From: Clostridiales bacterium
Lineage (GTDB): Bacteria; Bacillota; Clostridia; Oscillospirales; Oscillospiraceae
DNA: 64,000 nucleotides
Direction: 5' to 3'
Assembly (NCBI GenBank): GCA_022785125.1
Contig: JALFRA010000021.1
Coordinates: 1-64,000, forward strand
Shown: positions 57,168-64,000 of the stretch, one piece after another
How positions within the stretch are numbered: the first letter of the stretch is position 1
How the letters are laid out: each line of letters begins with the position of its first letter
Position numbers and translations under genes: made by a program
The notes under the pieces: generated by a model
Databases searched by the model: none
The model's input: only the letters and a program-made list of their open reading frames with translations
What the model was told of the DNA's origin: nothing

Positions 57168-58167
57168 CTTGTTCCTCCTTCACGTTGACCACCGGCAGGC
57201 GGATGGCCTGCCGCAGGGCGGAGATAAATTGATCTGGTTCAAAGTGCCAGCCGTAGGCCGACCAGGGGTTGGCCGCCACGGCGGCGATGGTCAGCTCCCG
57301 GCGGACAGCCAGCTGGCCGCCATTGCGCTGGAACAGCTCCAGAGCGGCACGGCCTGCCAGCAGATGGGTGGCGTCCTGGGTGACCAGGGTGGTGGGAGCT
57401 CCCCGGCGGGCCAGGGTTTTGAGCAGGGGATCGGTAACGCCTCCCGCCGCCCACACCACCAGAGGACGGCGGGGCAGCTTGTTCCACTTGGGGCTGCCGC
57501 CCTCGTCCAGAGGTAGCTCCAGATGGGTGCCGTCCAGCTCGAACAGAGCAAAGCGGTCCTCCACGCCCTCCAGAGCGGAACGAAGGCCGGCGTGCTCCGG
57601 CACTTTCCGGTCAAAGAGCCAGCAGGTGTGGGCGGTCTCCGATACCACCAGGTCCATATCCCGGTCCAGAGACGCTCCGGTACACAGCAGGGCCACGCCC
57701 TCCACACCGGCGCCAGCCAGAGACTTCCGTCCGGCAGCCCCATCGATGAGGACCCGCTGGGCCCCCAATTCCATAAAACGGGCGGTGAGGGGCCTCAGCT
57801 GTCCGGCGGCGGAGGGACCGGCCAGCTGGACATAGCCGTCAGACAGGGTGCGGAAAATAGCCACCGGTCCCAGCGGGGTCATTACGTCGGTGAGATCCAC
57901 CACCTCCAGAGTGGCGTCGCACAGCGTGATCATGCCCCGGGCGGTGGCAAACAGATCGCCGGCTTTCAAATACAGATCGGGTTTTTCCGTCCCGGTGACC
58001 AGGTCGGTGCGTTCTCCGTCCCGGCCCACCGAGGTGAGGGCCAGCCGTTCCTCCCCCAACTCGGCCATCAGGCGGCGCATGGCGGTGGTCTTGCCCGCGT
58101 TCTTGCACAGGCCGATCACGGTCACGGGGGAGGCATCCCCCACCAGCGGCGCTAACAGATGTTCCAA
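57151..58167 (-). CDS. kamB: KamB, partner of KamC in aminomutase reactivation
   Basis: 338 residues from TTG 58167, seven bases after GGGAGG; the upstream in-frame ATG (58236) lies inside the promoter, so it cannot be used. A P-loop opens the protein (PVTVIGLCKNAGKTTAMRRL, about 15-34). Further segments are ALTSVGRDGERTDLVTGTEK (about 45), FRTLSDGYVQLAGPSAAGQL (about 106) and RVLIDGAAGRKSLAGAGVEG (about 140). These match the KamB family found beside KamC. It probably binds nucleotide and helps swap damaged cobalamin out of KamDE (known for reactivases generally; inferred here). First gene of its own two-gene transcript. Confidence 0.83.
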   Translation of the reverse strand: MEHLLAPLVGDASPVTVIGLCKNAGKTTAMRRLMAELGEERLALTSVGRDGERTDLVTGTEKPDLYLKAGDLFATARGMITLCDATLEVVDLTDVMTPLGPVAIFRTLSDGYVQLAGPSAAGQLRPLTARFMELGAQRVLIDGAAGRKSLAGAGVEGVALLCTGASLDRDMDLVVSETAHTCWLFDRKVPEHAGLRSALEGVEDRFALFELDGTHLELPLDEGGSPKWNKLPRRPLVVWAAGGVTDPLLKTLARRGAPTTLVTQDATHLLAGRAALELFQRNGGQLAVRRELTIAAVAANPWSAYGWHFEPDQFISALRQAIRLPVVNVKEEQDGTDA

Positions 58168-58221
58168 AATAGGGCCTCCCTTCCACAGGAAAATTGGGTC
58201 ATTTTTGGTTTCGTCGAGGCC

Positions 58222-58251
58222 ATTATAAGAGGCCTCCATCGGTTCTGTCAA
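58222..58251 (-). promoter_or_regulatory. Consensus sigma-A promoter of kamB-kamC
   Basis: Minus strand TTGACA (58251-58246), 18-base spacer, TATAAT (58227-58222): full consensus boxes. Predicted start near 58215, about 48 bases before the TTG of kamB. No riboswitch fits in so short a leader. Confidence 0.82.
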
Positions 58252-58305
58252 TGGGGAGAAGCAGAATTCCAACCGCTGGACATTGGATATGAGGAGAATC
58301 AAAAA

Positions 58306-58479
58306 ATGAATGGATTATATGAAGAATATGCAAAATGGGGTAACGCTATAGAGATGACAAGTAGAATGGCAACAAGAAAGATGATTACAAATAGGAATAT
58401 AAAAAACAAAATATACAAAAAAGCGAAAAGGGAAAAGGGGGAACAGATTGGCTATAAACAAAGGAACCTTTACGCATGA
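58306..58479 (+). CDS. Small AT-rich basic ORF of unknown function
   Basis: 57 residues, ATG with GAGGAG nine bases upstream. Very basic and Asn/Lys/Ile-rich (for example MTSRMATRKMITNRNIKNKI), with AT-rich codons (AAA, ATA, AAT, AGA) unlike every neighbour. No domain recognised. It is isolated, between the kamB promoter and the rubredoxin terminator, and has no clear promoter of its own. Base composition suggests recent transfer or a remnant. It may not be translated. Confidence 0.45.
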   Translation: MNGLYEEYAKWGNAIEMTSRMATRKMITNRNIKNKIYKKAKREKGEQIGYKQRNLYA

Positions 58480-58500
58480 AATTTTGGAATGAACTTCATG

Positions 58501-58551
58501 CAAAAAAGAAATTCCGCCTGTCTGACGGAAGACCCGTCAGACAGGCGGAAT
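58501..58551 (-). terminator. Terminator of the rubredoxin gene
   Basis: Stem ATTCCGCCTGTCTGACGG / CCGTCAGACAGGCGGAAT (18 bp, perfect) with a 5-base loop, followed on the minus strand by TTCTTTTTT. Confidence 0.92.
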
Positions 58552-58566
58552 GCGGGGAGGAAACAC

Positions 58567-58725
58567 TTACTGTTTGGAGAACTGATCCTTGCCCACGCCG
58601 CACAGGGGGCACACCCAGTCGGCGGGGACCTGCTCCCAGGCAGTGCCGGGGGCCACGCCGTTGTCGGGATCGCCCTCAGCGGGATCATAAATATAGCCGC
58701 AGAGATCGCAGACGTACTTATCCAT
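58567..58725 (-). CDS. Rubredoxin
   Basis: 52 residues, a standard single-iron rubredoxin, too small to be noticed in a routine ORF search. Iron ligands are in the two canonical pairs: [12 protein letters not shown] (residues 4-15) and [13 protein letters not shown] (about 37-49). The conserved aromatic core (YIYDP, W) is present. It carries single electrons in the cytoplasm, for example to superoxide or peroxide reductases in anaerobes. ATG with AAGGAG upstream; own terminator. It is divergent from dusB. Confidence 0.95.
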   Translation of the reverse strand: MDKYVCDLCGYIYDPAEGDPDNGVAPGTAWEQVPADWVCPLCGVGKDQFSKQ

Positions 58726-58852
58726 ATTGGAACACTCCTTATTTTAAAATCAAACGTCAGATACCGGGCAAGGGAAACGAACTTGCCGGATTCCTTGTCC
58801 TGTGGTATGATACGCTTGTTACGCTACTATTTATAACACATCGGGGGACACT

Positions 58853-59839
58853 GTGAAAATTGGCAATATCACGATAAATTCAGCCCTGGCGCTGGCGCCT
58901 ATGGCGGGAGTGACCGATCTGGCCTTCCGGACCATTTGCCGGGAGTTGGGGGCGGGCTATACCATTACGGAAATGGTAAGCGCCAAGGCCCTGTGCTATC
59001 AGGACAAGAAGTCCGTTCCGCTTCTCCAGCTGGGGGAGGGAGAGCACCCGGCGGCGGTGCAGATCTTCGGCAGCGACCCGGCCTGTATGGAGCAGGCGGC
59101 GGGTATGGCCGCGGAGCGGTCCGGCGCCGATATCATTGACATCAATATGGGCTGCCCAGTGCCTAAAGTGGCCAATTCCGGGGACGGCTCCGGCCTGATG
59201 AAGCACCCTGAACTGGCGGTCAAAGTGGCAGAGGCGGTGATCCGGGGCGCCGGCGGCAGGCCGGTGACGGTGAAATTCCGCCTGGGCTGGGACAAGGGCT
59301 CCATCAACTGTGTGGAGTTTGCCAAAGCCATGGAGGGGGCCGGAGTGGCCGCCGTGGCGGTCCACGGCCGCACCCGGACCCAGATGTACTCCGGCACCGC
59401 CAACTGGGACTACATCCGGGCGGTGAAGGAGGCGGTGTCCATCCCGGTCATCGCCAACGGCGACGTGTTTGAGCCAAAGGACGCGGTACGCATCCTCAAG
59501 TATACCGGGGCGGATATGGCCATGATCGGCCGTGGCTGCTTCGGCAATCCATGGCTGTTCCAGCGGGCCCAGGCGGCTCTGGCGGGGGAGGAGATCCCGC
59601 CCCTGCCCCCGCTGGCCGTGCGGTGTGACACGGCGGTGCGGCAGTTTGAACTGTCGGCGGCCCAGAAGGGGGAGCACATTGCCTGCCTGGAGGCCCGGAA
59701 GCACTACGCCTGGTATCTGAAGGGAGTGCCCCACGCCGGGTACTATAAGGAACAGATCAGCCATGTGTCCACCCTGGAGGATATCTACAAGGTGACGGCA
59801 GGCATCAAGCGGGATTTGAAAGACGAGCCGGACCGGTAA
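58853..59839 (+). CDS. dusB: tRNA-dihydrouridine synthase DusB
   Basis: 328 residues, GTG start with GGGGGA upstream. FMN-dependent reduction of uridines in the tRNA D loop. Visible marks: LAPMAGVTDLAFRTICRELG (about 14-33), FMN-site IFGSDPACMEQAAGM, catalytic Cys in IDINMGCPVPKVANSGDGSG (about 96-115), VKFRLGWDKGSINCVEFAKA, AVHGRTRTQMYSGTANWDYI (about 163) and IGRGCFGNPWLF (about 225). It is first of a rightward run with the sigma factor 39 bases on. Confidence 0.95.
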   Translation: MKIGNITINSALALAPMAGVTDLAFRTICRELGAGYTITEMVSAKALCYQDKKSVPLLQLGEGEHPAAVQIFGSDPACMEQAAGMAAERSGADIIDINMGCPVPKVANSGDGSGLMKHPELAVKVAEAVIRGAGGRPVTVKFRLGWDKGSINCVEFAKAMEGAGVAAVAVHGRTRTQMYSGTANWDYIRAVKEAVSIPVIANGDVFEPKDAVRILKYTGADMAMIGRGCFGNPWLFQRAQAALAGEEIPPLPPLAVRCDTAVRQFELSAAQKGEHIACLEARKHYAWYLKGVPHAGYYKEQISHVSTLEDIYKVTAGIKRDLKDEPDR

Positions 59840-59878
59840 CGGCGGCGGGTACAAGATAGAGAAAGGGGTGAGGAAGGC

Positions 59879-60475
59879 ATGAAAGCGGAATGGGAGCTGG
59901 TCCAGCGGGCCAGGCAGGGGGACGAGGAGTCCTTTGCTGCCCTGGTGGAACAGAATCAGGGACGGATCTACAATCTGGCCCTGCGGATGACGGGCAACCC
60001 GGACGACGCCCTGGAGCTGAGTCAGGAAGCCTTTCTCAACGCCTGGAAGGGGCTGGGCAAGTTCCAGGGGGACAGCTCCTTTGCCACCTGGCTGTACCGG
60101 CTGACCAGCAATGTGTGCATTGATTTTCTCCGCCGGGAGAAGCGGCGCAGCGCTCTGTCCATGACCATCTCCCTGGACGATGAGGAGGAGGCCAGGCAGG
60201 CCGAGCTGCCCGACGAACGGTTCTCGCCCCATGTGGAAGCCGAGCGCCGGGAGCGGCGGGAGACTTTGCGGGCGGGCCTTGCCACCCTGTCGGCGGAGCA
60301 CCGGCGGGTGCTCATCCTCCGGGAGCTGGAGGGGCTGTCCTACGGCGAGATCGCTCAGGTACTGGGCCTGGAGGAGGGTACGGTGAAATCCCGCATTGCC
60401 CGTGCCCGGTTGGCTCTGCGAAACTATTTGAAAAAACAGGGGAACTTTTTTGATTCGTCCACGTCTATACCATGA
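59879..60475 (+). CDS. ECF sigma factor (SigW/RpoE-like)
   Basis: 198 residues, a normal stand-alone ECF sigma. Region 2: QRARQGDEESFAALVEQNQG and NPDDALELSQEAFLNAWKGL, then SFATWLYRLTSNVCIDFLRR. Region 4: LATLSAEHRRVLILRELEGL, then the helix-turn-helix YGEIAQVLGLEEGTVKSRIA. ATG with AAGGGGTGAGG upstream. The partner anti-sigma factor begins 42 bases after its stop. Responsible for an envelope-stress type response, judged from the pairing; its targets are not visible. Confidence 0.93.
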   Translation: MKAEWELVQRARQGDEESFAALVEQNQGRIYNLALRMTGNPDDALELSQEAFLNAWKGLGKFQGDSSFATWLYRLTSNVCIDFLRREKRRSALSMTISLDDEEEARQAELPDERFSPHVEAERRERRETLRAGLATLSAEHRRVLILRELEGLSYGEIAQVLGLEEGTVKSRIARARLALRNYLKKQGNFFDSSTSIP

Positions 60476-60516
60476 ACAAGGGGGAATTTCCCCCAAAACG
60501 GAGAGGAGGGAACGAT

Positions 60517-61476
60517 ATGCTGAGCTGTGACGAGGCGCTGGAGCTGATCAGCGCCCGGTTGGATGGACCTCTGACCCAGGAGGAGACTGCCCGGCTGGAG
60601 GAGCATCTGTCGGTGTGCCCGGCGTGCCGGACCCTTGCGGACGATCTGGAGGAGCTCCATGAGGAATTGCCTCAGCTGACCGCTCAGCCTCCCGCAGGGC
60701 TGAAGGAAGGGGTCATGGACAAGATCCATACCTCCAAAGTCACTCCCTTCCAGAGCAAGAAACGCCAGTGGCGCTGGCGGAGCCTGGCCTCCCTGGCGGC
60801 GGTGGCCGCCCTTGTGCTGGTGGGCGCGGGGGTTATGGACCAGTGGCGGACCAGTGGTTTCCGAGGGAGCGAAGAGAACCCCGGCACTGTTTCCGTGATG
60901 ACGGAGACCAATCTGCCGTCCGGAGGTGGTGAGGAGGGTCCGGTGACCCGGGAGATCGTGCCTCAGCCTACCGAGGCTCCGGCGGAGAGCAACAGCCCGG
61001 AGGACAAGGTTGTCAGCGGCAGTTCCGGGCAGGGAACGAACAGCGAGCCGGACAGCCGGAACCATTCCGGGGCGGGCAGTACGCAGACCCAGGAGCCTGT
61101 CGTCGTATCCCAGACCCCTGCCGGAAATGGGGCTGAGCCCTACAGCGTGACCCCAGATAAACAGAATGCTCAAACGACCCAGGCCACGGTCAATCCATTT
61201 GTTGCGGAAAGCGGTCTGACTCAGTCTGAGGCTCTGCACAAACTGGCCGCCTGGCTGGGCTGGAACAGCGACGAACTGACAGTGGAGGAGGATGGCGCCA
61301 TCATCGGTCCCACCACTCAGGATGGCACTACCACCAAGCTGATGTGCGCCGGACTGAACCAGGAGGGCACCGGCTGGCTGTGCCAGCTGGAGCAGGTCAC
61401 CCCCGGGCCCGACGGTACCGCCAGCTGCACCACCTACACCGTGCCGCTGGACGGCAGCGAAATCGTGCAACCGTAA
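60517..61476 (+). CDS. Membrane anti-sigma factor with zinc-finger (zf-HC2) domain
   Basis: 319 residues from ATG 60517, with GAGGAGGG upstream. The N-terminal zinc-binding anti-sigma domain has the H-x3-C-x2-C motif HLSVCPACRTLADDL (about 29-43). A membrane helix follows (LASLAAVAALVLVGAGVM, near 90-107), and an outside domain rich in Ser/Thr/Pro/Asn. The last 90 residues look like a small folded domain (LTQSEALHKLAAWLGWNSDE). It should hold the ECF factor upstream inactive and release it on a signal at the outside. Own terminator. Confidence 0.85.
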   Translation: MLSCDEALELISARLDGPLTQEETARLEEHLSVCPACRTLADDLEELHEELPQLTAQPPAGLKEGVMDKIHTSKVTPFQSKKRQWRWRSLASLAAVAALVLVGAGVMDQWRTSGFRGSEENPGTVSVMTETNLPSGGGEEGPVTREIVPQPTEAPAESNSPEDKVVSGSSGQGTNSEPDSRNHSGAGSTQTQEPVVVSQTPAGNGAEPYSVTPDKQNAQTTQATVNPFVAESGLTQSEALHKLAAWLGWNSDELTVEEDGAIIGPTTQDGTTTKLMCAGLNQEGTGWLCQLEQVTPGPDGTASCTTYTVPLDGSEIVQP

Positions 61477-61485
61477 TAACTTTGA

Positions 61486-61514
61486 AAAAGCGCAGGCCGC
61501 GGGCCTGCGCTTTT
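61486..61514 (+). terminator. Terminator of the sigma/anti-sigma pair
   Basis: Stem AAAAGCGCAGGCC / GGCCTGCGCTTTT with a 3-base loop, ten bases after the stop. Confidence 0.9.
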
Positions 61515-61595
61515 CTATTTTGATGTGACGAAACAGAGGGTTGGCGCGTAGTTCAAGTGAAAGGCCTTTTCAAACACCTGGAGAGGAGGGATCAT

Positions 61596-62174
61596 GTGAA
61601 GGATGATGTCAGTGGGTTCAACGCCTGGGCGGAGGAGCTGCTGGAGCGGTACGCCGGGCTGGTCTACCGACTGGCCTTTGCCCGCACCCGCAGTAAGGAG
61701 GGGGCGGAGGACGTGTTTCAGGAGGTGTTTCTCCGACTGGTCAGCAAGCGCCCCAGCCTGGAAAGTGAGGAGCATGAAAAAGCCTGGTTCTGCCGGGTGA
61801 CCATCAACTGCGCCAACTCCTATTGGCGCAATCCCTTCCGCCGCCGGACCCAGCCTCTGGAGGAGATGGGGGAGCTGACCGCTCCGCCGCCGGAGGCGGG
61901 GAGTGAGCTGGACGCCTGCCTGGACAGGCTGTCTCCCGACCTGCGGGTGGTGGTCCATCTCTACTATTACGAGGGGTATTCCACCCCTGAGATCGCCGGG
62001 CTGCTGAAAAAAAGCGAGTCCGCCGTGCGGATGCGCCTTATGCGGGCCCGGCGGCAGCTGCGGGATGTTTTGGAAGAAGGAGGGAATTCCCTGTGTTTGA
62101 GCACGATTATCGCGCCAAATTTGACGAGATTGCCCCGAACCGGGCGCTGGTGGAGGGCACCCGGGAGCGGATGA
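61596..62174 (+). CDS. ECF sigma factor, second pair
   Basis: 192 residues from GTG 61596 (GGAGGG five bases upstream); an earlier start has no site. Region 2: LLERYAGLVYRLAFARTRSK, then DVFQEVFLRLVSKRPSLE and FCRVTINCANSYWRNPFRRR. Region 4: LSPDLRVVVHLYYYEGYSTP and EIAGLLKKSESAVRMRLMRA. A tail of about 30 residues beyond the normal end overlaps the next gene in another frame, which suggests that the two are translationally coupled. Similar small ECF factors are found with DUF4179 anti-sigma proteins. Confidence 0.9.
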   Translation: MKDDVSGFNAWAEELLERYAGLVYRLAFARTRSKEGAEDVFQEVFLRLVSKRPSLESEEHEKAWFCRVTINCANSYWRNPFRRRTQPLEEMGELTAPPPEAGSELDACLDRLSPDLRVVVHLYYYEGYSTPEIAGLLKKSESAVRMRLMRARRQLRDVLEEGGNSLCLSTIIAPNLTRLPRTGRWWRAPGSG

Positions 62175-63478
62175 GAAAAGCGTTGTCCGGGGAAAAGACC
62201 CGGCCCCGCCGCCTCACCCGGCGGGGGCTTGTAGCCGCAGCCGCTGCCGCCGCCCTTACCGTTACCGCCCTGGCGGCGGGGCCCACCATCTGGCACGCCA
62301 TCCAGAACGACCTGGGCAGCCGGGCCCCCTATGCCACAGAGGTGGAGAGCGCCTGTGAGGATCAGGGGATCCGGATCGAAGCAGTCCAGGCCCTGGCTGA
62401 CACCAGAGTCACCCGACTGTACTTCACCCTGCAGGATCTGACGGGAACCACTCTGGATGAGGATACCGTCAGCGATCTGATCCTCTCCCAGGAAACGGAT
62501 GGACAGTTTGACTGGGGCAACGGAGGTAAGGGACTGGAAGTGCTGGACTATGACCCGGAGCAGCATCTGGCCACCCTGGTATACAGCCGCGGCACCGCTG
62601 ACCTGGCGGACGCTCCCCCCACCTGGGTCCGCCTGGAGGCCAGCTATTTTATTCCCGGTCATTGGCAGGCTCGGCTGGCCCTGAACCGAGAGGAACTTCC
62701 TGACGCGGACCTGGAAAGCACCATAGCCGATGCTGGTGCCACTGTTCTTCTGCCGGACCAGAACCCTATAGCGCTGGATAAAGACGGAGCTGTCTCTGTC
62801 TCCTCCATGGGCTTTGCCGCCGATGGGTGCTACCATGTGCGCTTTGTTCAGGAAGAGAATATCGTTTCACTGATGGACAATGGACGCTCCTGCTATGTGG
62901 AGTATTACCTGTATGACCCGGAGGACCCGGACCGCTGGCCTCAGCAGAGTATGGGAGACGTGACCTGCACCGCAGTGGAGGGCGGCTGGGACTTTTGCCT
63001 GCCCGGTCTGACACCGGATACCCTAAAATACCTGAATCTGGTCCACTTGAGTACGGAATATTCCACAGCGGGTGGGCGCATTGAAGGTCATTGGGAGATC
63101 ACCGTTCCGGTGGAGGTGATGGACCTGCGTACCGCCACCCCCACGGAGCCTATCATGTTCCCCTATACCCGCGACGGGAAAATGCCCTTTGGCCGCACTT
63201 GGGATGCCCAGTTAAAACAGATCGCGGTCTCTCCCCTCAGCGTCTGTGCCAACTTCGGCACCCCGGAGGGGCAGGAATACCCCTGCCAGCTCACCGGCAC
63301 AGAGCTGTCCCTCTCCGTCACCCTGGCCGACGGCGCCGTCCTTACCCCAGCTTACTATGACGAGGTGTGGAGCCAGCGGGCAGGCTGGGTGATGTGGGAG
63401 TTTGAGGAGCCCATCGACCCGGAGCAGGTGGTTTCCATTACCCTCAACGGCCAGACCATCCCCGTGGACCAAAGCTGA
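62093..63478 (+). CDS. DUF4179-type membrane anti-sigma protein
   Basis: 461 residues, GTG start with GGAGGG upstream, overlapping the sigma gene by 82 bases. Residues 1-45 face the cytoplasm and should contact the sigma factor. The membrane helix is RGLVAAAAAAALTVTALAAG (about 45-64). The outside part begins with a DUF4179-like stretch (ACEDQGIRIEAVQALADTRV, LYFTLQDLTG) and continues as a beta-rich domain (WPQQSMGDVTCTAVEGGWDF, then IEGHWEITVPVEVMDL). No zinc finger is seen. It probably restrains the sigma factor before it. Signal unknown. Confidence 0.75.
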   Translation: MFEHDYRAKFDEIAPNRALVEGTRERMRKALSGEKTRPRRLTRRGLVAAAAAAALTVTALAAGPTIWHAIQNDLGSRAPYATEVESACEDQGIRIEAVQALADTRVTRLYFTLQDLTGTTLDEDTVSDLILSQETDGQFDWGNGGKGLEVLDYDPEQHLATLVYSRGTADLADAPPTWVRLEASYFIPGHWQARLALNREELPDADLESTIADAGATVLLPDQNPIALDKDGAVSVSSMGFAADGCYHVRFVQEENIVSLMDNGRSCYVEYYLYDPEDPDRWPQQSMGDVTCTAVEGGWDFCLPGLTPDTLKYLNLVHLSTEYSTAGGRIEGHWEITVPVEVMDLRTATPTEPIMFPYTRDGKMPFGRTWDAQLKQIAVSPLSVCANFGTPEGQEYPCQLTGTELSLSVTLADGAVLTPAYYDEVWSQRAGWVMWEFEEPIDPEQVVSITLNGQTIPVDQS

Positions 63479-63486
63479 ACTGTCCC

Positions 63487-63516
63487 AAGGCCCCGCCGCT
63501 TCTGCGGTGGGGCCTT
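63487..63516 (+). terminator. Hairpin after the DUF4179 gene
   Basis: Stem AAGGCCCCGCCGC / GCGGTGGGGCCTT (one G-U) with a 4-base loop. No U-run follows, so termination is uncertain. Confidence 0.55.
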
Positions 63517-63561
63517 CCTCTATCCGGTCGGAGTGTTTGCGCGATTTTTCTAAAGTTTTTA

Positions 63562-63590
63562 TTGTAAGTGCTGCCGCTTTCGTGTATAAT
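63562..63590 (+). promoter_or_regulatory. Sigma-A promoter of the EF-G-like gene
   Basis: TTGTAA, 17-base spacer, TATAAT. About 55 bases lie between the predicted start and the ATG. Confidence 0.75.
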
Positions 63591-63651
63591 GGACAACAGC
63601 AGTACTCGTGCTGCTGTTCGCGATTCCAAATGTAAGGAGAGGAAACAAGTT

Positions 63652-64000
63652 ATGAGCTATTCCGTACAAAACATCCGTAACGTATGTCTGCTGGGACACG
63701 GTGGCAACGGAAAGACCTCCCTGGCGGAAAGTATGCTGTATTTGACCGGTGGCACTCCCCGGCTGGGCAATCCTGCCGACGGAAACACCGTTTGTGATTA
63801 CGATCCCGAAGAGACCCGCCGTCAGATTTCCATCTCCACCGCGGTGGCGCCCATCGAGTACAACGGCTGTAAGATCAACGTGCTGGACACCCCCGGTTAT
63901 TTTGATTTCTCCGGCGAGGTCATGGAGGCCCTCCATGTGTCCGACGCCGCCATCATCGTCTGCTCCGCCAAGGGCGGCATGAGCGTGGGCGCCGAGAAGG
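63652..64000 (+). CDS. EF-G-like translational GTPase, N-terminal part
   Basis: Runs off the right edge; about 116 residues are visible. ATG with AAGGAGAGG upstream. The GTPase domain begins with the P-loop NVCLLGHGGNGKTSLAESML (residues 11-30). The switch I region includes DYDPEETRRQISISTAVAPI, and G3 is LDTPGYFDFSGEVMEAL. The Gly at switch II (DTPGYFDF rather than DTPGHVDF) and the loop sequence point to the FusA2/EF-G-like branch, not the main elongation factor. Its job may be ribosome recycling or translation under stress; not shown. Confidence 0.85.
   Translation, partial: MSYSVQNIRNVCLLGHGGNGKTSLAESMLYLTGGTPRLGNPADGNTVCDYDPEETRRQISISTAVAPIEYNGCKINVLDTPGYFDFSGEVMEALHVSDAAIIVCSAKGGMSVGAEK

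Noticed and set aside
1-64000. CRISPR arrays, rRNA genes, complete insertion sequences or prophage
   Set aside because: No regularly spaced repeats, no rRNA motifs and no transposase or integrase ORF were seen on either strand.

Overview
The window looks like a chromosomal segment of a GC-rich, Gram-positive, anaerobic gut Clostridium relative (Oscillospiraceae, of the Flavonifractor/Intestinimonas/Lawsonibacter type). The assignment is an inference from several things seen together: an SLH-domain S-layer, strong AGGAGG ribosome binding sites with many GTG/TTG starts, rubredoxin, an SpoIIAB-free but PdaB-like deacetylase, preQ1/niacin regulators (QueT, NiaR), and a complete lysine-to-acetoacetate fermentation module. 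I cannot name the species.

Layout. 1-9.45 kb: a leftward sugar-acid catabolic operon read from an IclR regulator: IlvD/Edd dehydratase, DapA-family aldolase, mannonate dehydratase UxuA, a TctCBA tripartite transporter, a GldA-like dehydrogenase and the start of a LarA-family protein. 9.7-19.5 kb: a deacetylase, then a leftward envelope-sensing cluster with two near-identical ECF sigma factors fused through a membrane segment to unrelated outside domains, followed upstream by two secreted SLH proteins (one RCC1-CAP-SLH). 19.5-22.1 kb: XRE regulator, GalU, QueT, NiaR. 22.2-25.9 kb: two tandem NhaC antiporters, each with the same promoter-plus-leader hairpin. 25.9-35.1 kb: MBOAT/DHHW/DUF4358 surface-modification set, a two-component system with an embedded shortened flavodoxin, a degenerate deacetylase, and a class V aminotransferase. 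35.3-38 kb: a strongly expressed S-layer protein. 38-46.8 kb: housekeeping and small regulators (GalM, Tex, a zincin, cupin, an S24 repressor, tRNA-Tyr and tRNA-Thr, a small sigma-like operon). 46.9-49 kb: RpoN and a HAD phosphatase. 49.1-58.3 kb: lysine fermentation. 58.3-64 kb: a tiny AT-rich ORF, rubredoxin, DusB, two sigma/anti-sigma pairs and the start of an EF-G-like GTPase.

The central story is the lysine module. KamA makes beta-lysine, KamDE makes 3,5-diaminohexanoate, Kdd oxidises it and Kce cleaves the product with acetyl-CoA to acetoacetate and 3-aminobutyryl-CoA. KamB and KamC, under their own consensus promoter, are the presumed reactivation factors for the B12 enzyme KamDE. The kce-kdd-kamADE transcript starts at a consensus sigma-A promoter about 315 bases before kce, and that leader carries a recognisable lysine riboswitch followed by a terminator. 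The 3' strand of the riboswitch P1 helix is repeated exactly inside the terminator stem, so lysine itself probably gates expression of its own degradation genes. A 53-base duplication of the kdd 3' end and a small hairpin-rich element interrupt the operon between kdd and kamA.

The second system worth attention is the pair of one-piece ECF sigma/transmembrane/sensor proteins. They share about 290 N-terminal residues and then diverge completely. They lie beside the secreted SLH proteins and contrast with the two conventional sigma/anti-sigma pairs at 60-63 kb.
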